13,470 bases of DNA from Dysgonamonadaceae bacterium (lineage in GTDB: Bacteria > Bacteroidota > Bacteroidia > Bacteroidales > Azobacteroidaceae). Below the pieces are notes generated by a model. It had not been told where the DNA came from and searched no databases. It saw only the letters and a list, made by a program, of their open reading frames with translations. The stretch spans positions 1 through 13,470 of the forward strand of contig JAITTA010000173.1 in NCBI GenBank assembly GCA_031287395.1, written 5' to 3'. A program made the translations under genes and the position numbers. Below, in pieces: positions 1-7,832 of the stretch (the stretch's first letter is position 1; each line of letters starts with the position of its first letter).

Positions 1-2054
1 TTGATTGGCGGTAAATTACGGTAAGAAGGATTTTGTTGTTTATAATACCAAGCCCAGGCCGGAGGCAGGACAAACCAGTTGATTTGTTTGATTCCGTCAC
101 TTCCGGCACAATACTCATAAACCCGGTAATGTTCGTTTTCCGTAACATTGACAGGGATATGGTAAGGACATGATTCCGTTTTTAATCCTTCAGGGCAAAT
201 CAACAGGGTATCGGTATGATCACAGTATTTTCCGGCCAGATGTCCGCTTTCTTTGCAAACAGTTGCTTCTATAAAACTATTGTAAGGGATATCGAACCAA
301 TGTAAGGATCGCGGAAGTATATTGAATAAGTCGAACAGGACCGGTCCGGCGGTACTGGCTCCTGTAAGCCCGGCTTTCCCTTCTCCGTTTGCGTTTCCCA
401 CCCAAACTCCCACCACGTAACGTGGAGTTATTCCTATAGCCCAGGCATCGCGGAATCCGTAACTGGTACCTGTTTTCCAGGCCACGGTTTGCATAGAGGT
501 GATGTATTTCCAGTCGATCTCTTCCGGCCGGTTCACTTCTTTCAATACATCGAAGGTCTGCCAGACAGCTCCGGGATGATAAATTGTTTGTTTATGGTCT
601 TTTATCGGAAGGAAAACATTATTTTTGCCGGATTTGCCGAGTAAGATTTCCGGTTTACCGGTTACGTATCGTTTATTATTTACCGTGTGCGCACACAGTG
701 TTTTTGCCATATCGTTGTATGCTGCTGCAACGTCCCAGAGTGTAGCTTCCGCACCTCCGAGTATCAGTGACAGTCCGTAGTGAGATGCGGGTTTGTTCAG
801 GGTAGAAAAACCTGCTTTTTTTAAAAATGAATAGAATTTGGGAACGCTGTATTCTCTTAGTTCATAAACCGAAGGAATATTCAGAGAACGGGTCAGGGCA
901 TCGGATGCATGAACAGCTCCGTCGAAACTCCTGTTGAAGTTTTGAGGTTGAAATCCGTTGATGTTGATAGGAACATCGGGTAAAAGGGTATTTTTCAATA
1001 AGTTTCCTTCCTGTAGCATCACACAGTAGAGGAAAGGTTTAAGAATACTGCCGGTACTGCGGGGAGCCCGGATAATATCGACCTGATTGGCTGAAGAGGA
1101 TTTTTCGAAGCGTGTATTTCCGCAGTAGGCCAATACCTGATTCTTTTCGACGTCGATAATTATTGCAGCAATGTTACGGATGTCACTTCTTGAAAATTCG
1201 TCGTTCCAACGGGACAGGATTTGTTCGATTCGTAATTGTAAACCTTTATCGATGGTGGAAGTACAATTTTCTCCTTTATTGTTTTGATAAAAATAGCTCA
1301 CCAGGTGAGGGGCAACCTGGGGTAGGGGTAATGGCTCCGAGGGTAGGGGCTCGCTCAGGGCTAATTGGTAAGTCGATTCATCGATGATCTTTTTTTCCTT
1401 TAACCTTTTCAGGAGCTTATTCCTTTTTTCTGCCAGTATCGTCCGGTTTCTGGATAGGTGTATTTGTGCCGGAGTGTTGGGTAAAACCGCTAACGTTGCA
1501 GCTTCTGCCCAGGAAAGTATTTTTGGTGAGTGTCCGAAATACCTCCAAGATGCCGCTTCCAATCCTACCACATTCCCTCCGAATGGAGCATGGGAAGCGT
1601 AAAGAGCCAGTATTTTTTCTTTTGAATAACGAAATTCAAGACGGGTTGCCAGGATCATTTCAATGATTTTTTCACCGAATGTCCGGGTATTTTTTCTTGA
1701 TAATCTGATGGTCTGCATGGTAATTGTGCTTCCACCACTCACAATATGTCCCGCCCTGATGTTTTGTATTAACGCCCTTCCGGTTGCCAACGGATTGATT
1801 CCCCAGTGGTAGTTAAAATATCGGTCTTCAAATTCCGTCAGACAGATTCCGAATTTTTCAGGAACAGTATCCGATGGTGGAAAACGCCATTGATTATCTT
1901 CTGCAATGCGGGCCCCCAATAACTCGTTACGACGGTCGGAAACGACGGTAGAGTAAGGTACATCAAATAATTGGCGTGGAAGGCAAAAGAGATACAACGA
2001 CAATGCGATACCGGCGATAGGAATAATGATGTTTCGTTTTCTTATATGCCGCAT
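1..2054 (-). CDS. pbpC: Penicillin-binding protein 1C, bifunctional glycosyltransferase/transpeptidase (3' end cut by window)
   Basis: Class A PBP that polymerises lipid II and cross-links peptidoglycan from the periplasmic face. I translated the minus strand from the ATG at 2054; it stays open for 684 codons to the window edge. Residues about 8-25 form one membrane anchor. The GT51 domain shows EDRYF (catalytic Glu76) and GGSTITMQ (107-114). The transpeptidase shows SILK (Ser336 and Lys339), SLN (390-392) and KTGT (527-530), so both active sites look intact. PBP1C proteins are usually near 770-800 residues, so about 100 residues of the C-terminal BiPBP_C domain lie outside. The domain order and the short GT-to-TP linker fit PBP1C rather than PBP1A. 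The linker contains a tandem SEPLP repeat (234-243). The start lies 6 bases after the ABC-F stop, so translation is probably coupled. The family's frequent neighbour, a large alpha-2-macroglobulin gene, is not on the upstream side; the other side is unseen. Confidence 0.95.
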   Translation of the reverse strand, partial: MRHIRKRNIIIPIAGIALSLYLFCLPRQLFDVPYSTVVSDRRNELLGARIAEDNQWRFPPSDTVPEKFGICLTEFEDRYFNYHWGINPLATGRALIQNIRAGHIVSGGSTITMQTIRLSRKNTRTFGEKIIEMILATRLEFRYSKEKILALYASHAPFGGNVVGLEAASWRYFGHSPKILSWAEAATLAVLPNTPAQIHLSRNRTILAEKRNKLLKRLKEKKIIDESTYQLALSEPLPSEPLPLPQVAPHLVSYFYQNNKGENCTSTIDKGLQLRIEQILSRWNDEFSRSDIRNIAAIIIDVEKNQVLAYCGNTRFEKSSSANQVDIIRAPRSTGSILKPFLYCVMLQEGNLLKNTLLPDVPININGFQPQNFNRSFDGAVHASDALTRSLNIPSVYELREYSVPKFYSFLKKAGFSTLNKPASHYGLSLILGGAEATLWDVAAAYNDMAKTLCAHTVNNKRYVTGKPEILLGKSGKNNVFLPIKDHKQTIYHPGAVWQTFDVLKEVNRPEEIDWKYITSMQTVAWKTGTSYGFRDAWAIGITPRYVVGVWVGNANGEGKAGLTGASTAGPVLFDLFNILPRSLHWFDIPYNSFIEATVCKESGHLAGKYCDHTDTLLICPEGLKTESCPYHIPVNVTENEHYRVYEYCAGSDGIKQINWFVLPPAWAWYYKQQNPSYRNLPPI
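1309..1360 (+). other. G-run cluster inside pbpC, possible G-quadruplex
   Basis: Six G runs occur within 52 bases of the plus strand: 1309-1312, 1319-1322, 1325-1328, 1341-1343, 1346-1349 and 1358-1360. The loops are 6, 2, 12, 2 and 8 bases. The strand is the template of pbpC, and the runs encode the proline-rich SEPLP repeat of the linker. One loop is longer than the usual 7-base limit, so folding is uncertain. The simplest alternative is that the runs are only a by-product of CCC and CTA codons for the repeat. Confidence 0.35.
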
Positions 2055-2060
2055 TTTACA

Positions 2061-3836
2061 TCAAATTTTTTCCGACAATTCCAACCAACGCATCGTCATC
2101 TCATCAATTTTATCTATAAGCTGACCTATTTTATTAGATTTTATCAATAATTCGTCGGGAGATAAGGTTCCGGATGATAATTCTTCTTCTAATTTTAATT
2201 TGTCGGCCTCTGATCTTGGAATTTCTTCATCCAGATATTCGAATTCTCTCTTTTCGTTGAATGATAATTTTTGTTGTCGAGGCTTTTCATTCAGGGAAGG
2301 TTGTTTATCATTTTTTGTCTTGGCGGTAATTACGGAACGGTTGTCCGCAATTACCTGTGTGGATTGGAGTTCTTTCCATTCCCTGTATCGCGTGTAATTT
2401 CCGGGGAAATCTTTTATATCTCCGTTTCCGTTAAAAACCAACACGTGATCCACTATTTTATCGATAAAATACCGGTCGTGAGAAACTACAATGACACATC
2501 CTTTGAATGAAACCAGGTAGTCTTCCAGTATATTCAAAGTAATGATATCCAGATCATTTGTAGGTTCGTCAAGCACCAGAAAATTCGGATTCTGAATCAG
2601 AACGGAGCACAGGTAAAGCCTGCGTTTTTCACCGCCACTGAGTTTATAGACGAAATTATATTGTTTTTCGGGGGAGAATAGGAAATGCTGTAGGAATTGT
2701 GATGCGGTCAGTTTTTTCCCGTTTCCCAAGTCAATGATTTCCGCAATATTCCGGATCACATCCAGGACTTTCATTTGTTCATCGAATTGTAACCCATCCT
2801 GGCTATAATAACCGAAATTTACGGTTTCCCCGATATCAAAATGCCCATTGTCGGGTTTTACTTCTCCCATCAGCATTTTGATGAAAGTAGATTTCCCGGT
2901 TCCGTTATTACCGACAATTCCCATTTTTTCATACCGGGCGAAAACATAGTCAAAATCTTTGACTATTTGTATATCTCCGTAGCTTTTGGAAATACCTTTA
3001 GCCTCGAAAATTTTATTTCCGATATACGATGCTTTTACGTCGAGTTTGATATTCCCCTGTATGGCTCCCTGTTTTACCTTATTTTCCAGATCATAAAAAG
3101 CATCGATACGTGCTTTCGCTTTGGTTGCCCTGGCTTGGGGTTGGCGGCGCATCCAATCCAGTTCTTTACGGAACAGGTTGTTGGCACGTTCCAGTTCCGT
3201 ATTCTGGTGGTCCATACGTTCCTGACGTTTTTCCAGATAGTAGCTGTAATTCCCTTTGTATGGATAAAGTTGACGATTGTCGATTTCAATAATTTCGGAA
3301 CAGATCCGGTCCAGAAAATACCGGTCGTGTGTCACCATCAGTAAACTACGGTTGTTACGGTTCAGATAGCCTTCCAGCCATTCGATCATTTCCAGGTCGA
3401 GGTGATTGGTTGGCTCGTCGAGTATCAGAAAATCCGGATCCGTCATCAGAACGGAGGCTAAAGCAACCCGTTTGAGTTGCCCTCCTGATAATTCTTCCAC
3501 TTTCTGATCGTAGTCGTTGATTTTAAAACGGGAAAGCATTTGTTTTGCCTGAAGTTCGTAACCTTCTTTGGAACAGGCTTGCAATGCTGTCAAACCCGCT
3601 TCGAATTCCGGATTTTGTTCCAGGTAAGCCACCCGTAAGTCGCGGCGGTAAACGATTGATCCGGAATTATAATCTTCTTTACCGGTCAGGATGTTCAGTA
3701 AGGTGGTTTTTCCTGTTCCGTTTTTAGCTAACAATCCGGTACGTTGCCCTTCGGAAATCCCGAAAGAAATATTTTCGAATAATACCAAATCCCCGAAATT
3801 TTTGCTTAATCCGTCGACCTGTAAATGACTAACCAT
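2061..3836 (-). CDS. uup: ABC-F family ATPase, Uup type
   Basis: Soluble protein of 591 residues with two ABC ATPase domains and no membrane segment. ABC-F members act on ribosomes, and Uup-type members also bind branched DNA. Domain 1 has Walker A AKNGTGKTT (37-45), signature LSGGQ (116-120) and Walker B ILDEPTNHLD (138-147). Domain 2 has GNNGTGKST (309-317), LSGGE (399-403) and VLDEPTNDLD (421-430). Between them lies the charged helical interdomain linker (about 200-275), with the WMRRQPQARATKAKAR segment typical of Uup. The last 75 or so residues form the Uup-like C-terminal coiled-coil domain ending in RWLELSE. Both Walker B glutamates are present, so both sites look active. The first Gly of Walker A1 is Ala37, which I recall as common in Bacteroidetes homologues. 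The linker is short, unlike most antibiotic-resistance ABC-F proteins. The gene starts 10 bases after the tolC-like stop and ends 6 bases before pbpC. The symbol is provisional. Confidence 0.93.
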   Translation of the reverse strand: MVSHLQVDGLSKNFGDLVLFENISFGISEGQRTGLLAKNGTGKTTLLNILTGKEDYNSGSIVYRRDLRVAYLEQNPEFEAGLTALQACSKEGYELQAKQMLSRFKINDYDQKVEELSGGQLKRVALASVLMTDPDFLILDEPTNHLDLEMIEWLEGYLNRNNRSLLMVTHDRYFLDRICSEIIEIDNRQLYPYKGNYSYYLEKRQERMDHQNTELERANNLFRKELDWMRRQPQARATKAKARIDAFYDLENKVKQGAIQGNIKLDVKASYIGNKIFEAKGISKSYGDIQIVKDFDYVFARYEKMGIVGNNGTGKSTFIKMLMGEVKPDNGHFDIGETVNFGYYSQDGLQFDEQMKVLDVIRNIAEIIDLGNGKKLTASQFLQHFLFSPEKQYNFVYKLSGGEKRRLYLCSVLIQNPNFLVLDEPTNDLDIITLNILEDYLVSFKGCVIVVSHDRYFIDKIVDHVLVFNGNGDIKDFPGNYTRYREWKELQSTQVIADNRSVITAKTKNDKQPSLNEKPRQQKLSFNEKREFEYLDEEIPRSEADKLKLEEELSSGTLSPDELLIKSNKIGQLIDKIDEMTMRWLELSEKI

Positions 3837-3846
3837 TCTCTTGTAT

Positions 3847-5184
3847 TTACAACTTTATCGCTACTCCATTATAGAAATCCAGTATTTTAGTACGGAAAAT
3901 ATAATCGTATTTGGCCTGAATCTGTTCCGATTGGCTTTGAAGCAATTTTGTTTTGGCTTCATTGAATTCGTATACGGACGATTTCCCTATTTCATAACGT
4001 TCCTGAGCATATTTGAATGCTTCGGTAGAAGCAATGACAGCCCGTCCGGATGCCCGGTATTTTTCCTGAGCAGCAGTAGCATTTAAATAAGCTGTTTGAA
4101 TTTCCTTGTATAATGTTTTCTTGGTGTTGTCCAATATGAATTGTTGGTTCAGAATGTTTAATTTAGCGGAACGGACTTGATTCCGCACCTGGAAACGATT
4201 GAAAATCGGAATATTGAGGCTTAGCCCGAGGCTTTCTCCCGCATTGTCCTTGAATTGGTTGGAAAACGATTTGTTTCCGTCTTTTATGGAGTAATTATAA
4301 TAATAACTGTTGCCGTACGACAGGCTCAGGTTCAATTTCGGATAATATCCGGACTCGGCAATTTTCAGGGATTTTTTTGTGCTTTCCAGCCTCAGTTCCT
4401 GTTCCTTTATGACCGGTTTTATTGATATGGAATTGACGTAAATAACATCGGGAGGCAACATGCTACTCATGTATTCTTCCACAACATTTTCAATGACGGG
4501 AGATTCGATATCGAAAGCTGTTGCCCGTTCCAGTTCCAGACTTTGAGCCAGATCCAACAGTGAAAGTTCAAGCGTGTTTTTTGCCTGTATCACGTTCACT
4601 TCGTCTTTAGCTACTTGTGCTTCAATATCGAAGAGTTGTGAAGAAGGAACTTTACCGACTTCAACCAGAGTTTTAGTACGTTCTACCTGTAATACGGACA
4701 GTGCTGATTGTTCTTCATTGATTTTCAGTAGTTCTTTATTAAATAATACCTGCAGATACAACGATGCGATGTTGATGGATAAATCTTCTTTTGCACGGGC
4801 TAGCTGCTGGGTTGCCGCTTCAAGATCCAGTTTGCTTTTTGCAATCTGGTTACTGATTTGGAATCCTGTAAAAAGAGGAGTTGAACTCGAAATATTCAGA
4901 TTGGAATTCGATAAAGTCTGGCTTTCATAAAGTCCGGAAGATATCTGGCCGCGTCCAAAACTCCAACTTTGTCCTATTCCGGCATTCAGATTTGGTAACC
5001 GGCTCATCTTTGCAGTATTGACGTCTATTTCCGCATTTTCTTTCTGAATATGCAACTGTTTGATATTCAGGTTGTTTTCTATTGCATGGTTGATACAATC
5101 TTCCAATGTCCATTTTTTTGAATTCTGGGCGTATATACCTGTAAAGGACAATGCGGATAGGATAAGGCAAATTATTTTTTTCAT
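3847..5184 (-). CDS. TolC-family outer membrane efflux channel
   Basis: Outer membrane factor of 445 residues, the exit duct of a tripartite exporter. A type I signal peptide covers residues 1-19, with hydrophobic core ICLILSALSF and cleavage after YA, leaving Gln20. The mature start, WTLEDCINHAIENNLNI, is the standard first helix of the OEP family. The internal duplication is visible: PLFTGFQISNQIAKSK (103-118) matches PIFNRFQVRNQVRSAK (326-341), and VEVGKVPSSQLFDIEAQ matches YEIGKSSVYEFNEAK (about 174-190 and 397-411). Each half supplies paired helices plus a strand pair. The length is normal for Bacteroidetes TolC-like proteins. It sits 132 bases after the adaptor gene and 10 bases before the ABC-F gene, so it most likely serves the adjacent MacAB-like pump. 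I saw no TAnnTTTG box in the upstream gap, so it probably relies on read-through. Confidence 0.94.
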   Translation of the reverse strand: MKKIICLILSALSFTGIYAQNSKKWTLEDCINHAIENNLNIKQLHIQKENAEIDVNTAKMSRLPNLNAGIGQSWSFGRGQISSGLYESQTLSNSNLNISSSTPLFTGFQISNQIAKSKLDLEAATQQLARAKEDLSINIASLYLQVLFNKELLKINEEQSALSVLQVERTKTLVEVGKVPSSQLFDIEAQVAKDEVNVIQAKNTLELSLLDLAQSLELERATAFDIESPVIENVVEEYMSSMLPPDVIYVNSISIKPVIKEQELRLESTKKSLKIAESGYYPKLNLSLSYGNSYYYNYSIKDGNKSFSNQFKDNAGESLGLSLNIPIFNRFQVRNQVRSAKLNILNQQFILDNTKKTLYKEIQTAYLNATAAQEKYRASGRAVIASTEAFKYAQERYEIGKSSVYEFNEAKTKLLQSQSEQIQAKYDYIFRTKILDFYNGVAIKL

Positions 5185-5278
5185 ATGTACATCATTTTAT
5201 TTTTTTGTAAAACAAGATTTATGCCGAAATCTTAATAAACTGATTGTTCGTTTTTTACGTAATTATAAAATTTCGAAA

Positions 5279-5296
5279 CTGTTCGATATTGAACAG
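5279..5296. repeat. Inverted repeat between adaptor and tolC-like genes
   Basis: CTGTTC-GATATT-GAACAG is a perfect 6-base inverted repeat around a 6-base centre, extendable by one G-T pair in RNA. It lies 20 bases after the adaptor stop codon in the 132-base gap. Read on the minus strand it is not followed by a clean U run, so it is a weak terminator at best. A partial attenuator, an RNA-processing site or a protein-binding site are other options. Confidence 0.4.
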
Positions 5297-5316
5297 CATA
5301 TGTTCGCTTTTAAATC

Positions 5317-6441
5317 TTATTTCTTTTGAACATCCGGTTTTGATTTCGAGTCGATAACATTTCCGCGGATTTTATCCGTGAGCGTTATGCCTTCTTTTAT
5401 TTCCATTTTAATTCCGTCAGAGAGCCCTACCTTAACGTATTGACGATCGAAAGTTTGTTCGGGTGTTTCCGTTTTTACTATGTAAACAAAAGCAGAGTCA
5501 TTGGAAAATTCTACCGAACTTTCCGGAATAGTGATTACACTGTCTGCTTTTTCGAGTACGATCTCGGCATTAGCACTGTATCCGGCTCTGACATAAACGC
5601 TATCCGGAATTTTGGCTGCGGCTTTCAATTCAAAAAGGATTGCTCCGTTCTCTTCAACTCCTTTTGGAGCAACATATTCCAGAATTGCCGTGAATTTTTT
5701 ACTGTTTAATGCTCCGATAGTTAATGTGATAGGCATTCCTTCTTTGACTTTCCCGACTTCCGTTTCGTCCAGTTTCCCTTTGAAAATCATATCTCCCATA
5801 TCGGCCACGGAGGCGATGGTCGTTCCGTCGTTGAATGTGTTGGCCTGAATTACGGAGTTTCCGGCTTTAATGGGTACATCCAGAATCATCCCTGTAATGG
5901 TGGAACGGATTTGAGTATTACTCAACTGGGCAAATTTCTTGGAAATCCCTTCCTTGACAATATCCAAAGCATCCTGGGCGTTTTCACGCTCTTCCACCGC
6001 TTTTTTATACGTGGCTTCTGAGGTTTCAAATTCACCTTTCGAGATGACTTTGTTTTGATATAATTTTGTCTGGCGATCAAATTCTGATTTTGCCTGGGTC
6101 AGGTTGATGTCGGCTACTTTCAATCGGGATTCGGCAGAATTTAGTTGTCCCATTTCCGGAATAACTTTTACTTTGGCAATCACATCTCCTGCTTTGATCA
6201 TTTCTCCCGCTTCTTTCAAAACTTCCGAAACAATTCCTGAAATCTGGGGTTTAATGAGGATCTCGTCACGAGGTTCTACCTTTCCGGTCGCTACGGTTTT
6301 ATTCTCAATAGACCCTTTTTCCGGAGTAATGATTTCGTATTGGACTCTGGCGGGACGTGACTTTTGCCAGAGAAACACAAATGTTCCCAATACCACCAGG
6401 CCGATAAAGACAAAAAGGATGATTTTACCTACTTTTTTCAT
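5317..6441 (-). CDS. Periplasmic adaptor (membrane fusion protein), HlyD/MacA family
   Basis: 374-residue adaptor that bridges inner membrane permease and outer membrane channel. Residues 7-25 form a single uncleaved membrane anchor; there is no lipobox cysteine. The first half of the lipoyl domain is seen around 54-92 (VATGKVEPRDEI and ISGIVSEVLKEAGEMIKAGD). A helical hairpin follows at about 98-172, rich in Lys, Glu and Gln with heptad-like spacing. The second lipoyl half (IRSTITGMILDVPIKAGNSV) is at about 178-197, a beta-barrel domain at about 209-295 and a membrane-proximal domain to about 355. The C-terminus is a lysine-rich tail. The order matches MacA and related adaptors of MacB-type exporters. 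It lies 62 bases downstream of the second permease and upstream of the TolC-like gene. Without substrate data the name macA would over-claim, so no symbol is given. Confidence 0.93.
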   Translation of the reverse strand: MKKVGKIILFVFIGLVVLGTFVFLWQKSRPARVQYEIITPEKGSIENKTVATGKVEPRDEILIKPQISGIVSEVLKEAGEMIKAGDVIAKVKVIPEMGQLNSAESRLKVADINLTQAKSEFDRQTKLYQNKVISKGEFETSEATYKKAVEERENAQDALDIVKEGISKKFAQLSNTQIRSTITGMILDVPIKAGNSVIQANTFNDGTTIASVADMGDMIFKGKLDETEVGKVKEGMPITLTIGALNSKKFTAILEYVAPKGVEENGAILFELKAAAKIPDSVYVRAGYSANAEIVLEKADSVITIPESSVEFSNDSAFVYIVKTETPEQTFDRQYVKVGLSDGIKMEIKEGITLTDKIRGNVIDSKSKPDVQKK

Positions 6442-6503
6442 AATGCTTCTTCTTTATTTTTATTGTTGTTTATTATTATTGTTTCTATTTTTCATTTTTC
6501 ATC
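6442..6503. repeat. AT-rich low-complexity spacer
   Basis: The 62 bases between second permease and adaptor are almost only A and T on top of simple repeats: ATT triplets at about 6470-6480 and a doubled TTTTTCAT at about 6488-6502. Read on the minus strand this gives repeated AAAAATGA units and then a purine-rich AAAGAAGAAGC stretch just before the adaptor ATG, which may help ribosome loading in place of a Shine-Dalgarno sequence. Confidence 0.5.
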
Positions 6504-7766
6504 CTACTCTTCCCTGATGGCATCAATCGCCTTGATTTGTAATGCTCTTTGGGCGGGTATGGCTCCTGCCAGTAATCCGCAGATCAATAATACAATCGTA
6601 GATATGATTGCCGTATTGAACGGAACTACGGGATCTCCGAAAAATACATGTCCTTCTGTAGCGGCGGCTTCAAGGCCAGCGCCGACTGCTCCCAGAATAC
6701 CGACACCGAAACACAATCCCAGAATGCCGGCCATTGCTGTTAACAAGAGGCTTTCGGATAATATTTGTTTCATAATGACTGAAGGCTTGGCTCCCAGAGC
6801 TCTTCTGACACCGATTTCACGTGTCCGCTCTTTTACTGTTACCAGCATGATATTGCTGACGCCAATGACACCGGCAAATAAGGTCCCCAAGCCTACTATC
6901 CAAATGATAATGCCGATTCCCAGAAACAGGTAGTCAAAAATCCGGAATTCTTTCTGAAGATTGAATGATCCGACCGCTTTGGTATCGTTGGGTGCAATGT
7001 CGTGCTGGATTTTCAGAACTTCGATGATCCGTTTTTCCAGTTCTTCTGCCGTATATCCTTTTTTGGCCGTAGCGCCGAACATGTGTACCGCATCGCCGTA
7101 GTTGCTGATTTGCTGTAACGTCGTGAACGGTATAACTACCCGTTCAGACGATCGTCCTCCGATACTGATCTGGGATACCCCTGCCGATACGCCAACAACC
7201 TGGTAATAAATACCGTTAACGCGCACATAGTGTCCTACCGGGTTTTCTCCTCTCTTGAAAAGTTCTGAGTATACATCCGTGCCCAGTACGCAAACTTTGC
7301 GTTTGTGGAGTATATCGACTTCATTGATGAAACGTCCGAATTTCATCCGTTGTTGTTCAATTTTCAGATAGTCGGGATAATAACCTATGACTCCAAAACT
7401 TCCTGCTTTGTCATCCCGGGCGACATTGTTTGTCCCGCGGGGACCCCAAATTGTCGGAGAAATAGCATCCAGTTCCTTGATCGAATTTTTTATAGCGATA
7501 ATATCCTGATTCCGTATATTCCATTTACGTCCCTTTTTAAAACCTTTATATGGTTCACTGGTTAATTCGTCGTAAAAGAAGCAGGAATTGGTTGCGAATC
7601 CGTCGATTCCCTGCATCATGCCTAATTGTAGTCCTTTCCCTGCTCCGAGCATGATGACGAGCATGAAAATTCCCCAAAATACTCCGAATCCGGTCAGTAT
7701 ACTTCTGAACTTGTTACGGGTAATGGTGACCCATATTTCCTGAAATCTGTCTAAGTCAAACAACAC
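6504..7766 (-). CDS. MacB-like ABC transporter permease (second of two)
   Basis: 420-residue permease with MacB/FtsX topology and no ATPase domain. A first membrane helix at about 24-43 is followed by a large periplasmic MacB_PCD-type domain (about 44-275). Three C-terminal helices follow at about 278-308, 332-358 and 383-405, forming the FtsX domain. The cytoplasmic loop VKERTREIGVRRALGAKP (311-328) is the family hallmark that contacts the ATPase. The start is GTG at 7766. An in-frame stop lies just upstream at 7782-7784 and no ATG intervenes, and the GTG start gives an N-terminus (LFDLDRFQEIW) that aligns with the paralogue next door (IFDIDDWMEIF). The TTG at codon 2 is possible too. It is about as long as its paralogue but clearly diverged, which suggests a heterodimer sharing one ATPase. 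Confidence 0.92.
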   Translation of the reverse strand: MLFDLDRFQEIWVTITRNKFRSILTGFGVFWGIFMLVIMLGAGKGLQLGMMQGIDGFATNSCFFYDELTSEPYKGFKKGRKWNIRNQDIIAIKNSIKELDAISPTIWGPRGTNNVARDDKAGSFGVIGYYPDYLKIEQQRMKFGRFINEVDILHKRKVCVLGTDVYSELFKRGENPVGHYVRVNGIYYQVVGVSAGVSQISIGGRSSERVVIPFTTLQQISNYGDAVHMFGATAKKGYTAEELEKRIIEVLKIQHDIAPNDTKAVGSFNLQKEFRIFDYLFLGIGIIIWIVGLGTLFAGVIGVSNIMLVTVKERTREIGVRRALGAKPSVIMKQILSESLLLTAMAGILGLCFGVGILGAVGAGLEAAATEGHVFFGDPVVPFNTAIISTIVLLICGLLAGAIPAQRALQIKAIDAIREE

Positions 7767-7802
7767 TTTAGAATTTAGAATTTAAAATTAATAATTACGG
7801 AT
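7767..7802. repeat. AT-rich spacer with doubled GAATTTA
   Basis: In the 66-base gap between the two permease genes, GAATTTA appears as GAATTTA-GAATTTA-AAATTAATAATTA (from 7771). Similar permuted AT-only strings are common between Bacteroidetes genes, and their role is unknown to me. An in-frame stop formed here fixes the upstream limit of the downstream permease. Confidence 0.45.
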
Positions 7803-7832
7803 TCATCGTTTCTCTTGTACCCGTGCACCGGA

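Noticed and set aside
2841..3344. A 167-codon plus-strand open frame
   Set aside because: It lies wholly opposite the ABC-F gene, whose frame has all expected motifs; the plus frame has no recognisable domain and is a shadow.
2061..3836. ABC-F protein as an antibiotic-resistance determinant
   Set aside because: The interdomain linker is short and the C-terminal coiled coil is of Uup type, so a housekeeping role is the simpler reading.
6104..6933. Plus-strand open frames of 137 and 189 codons
   Set aside because: They are opposite the adaptor and permease genes, have no known motifs, and cross the AT-rich spacer; shadows of the real genes.
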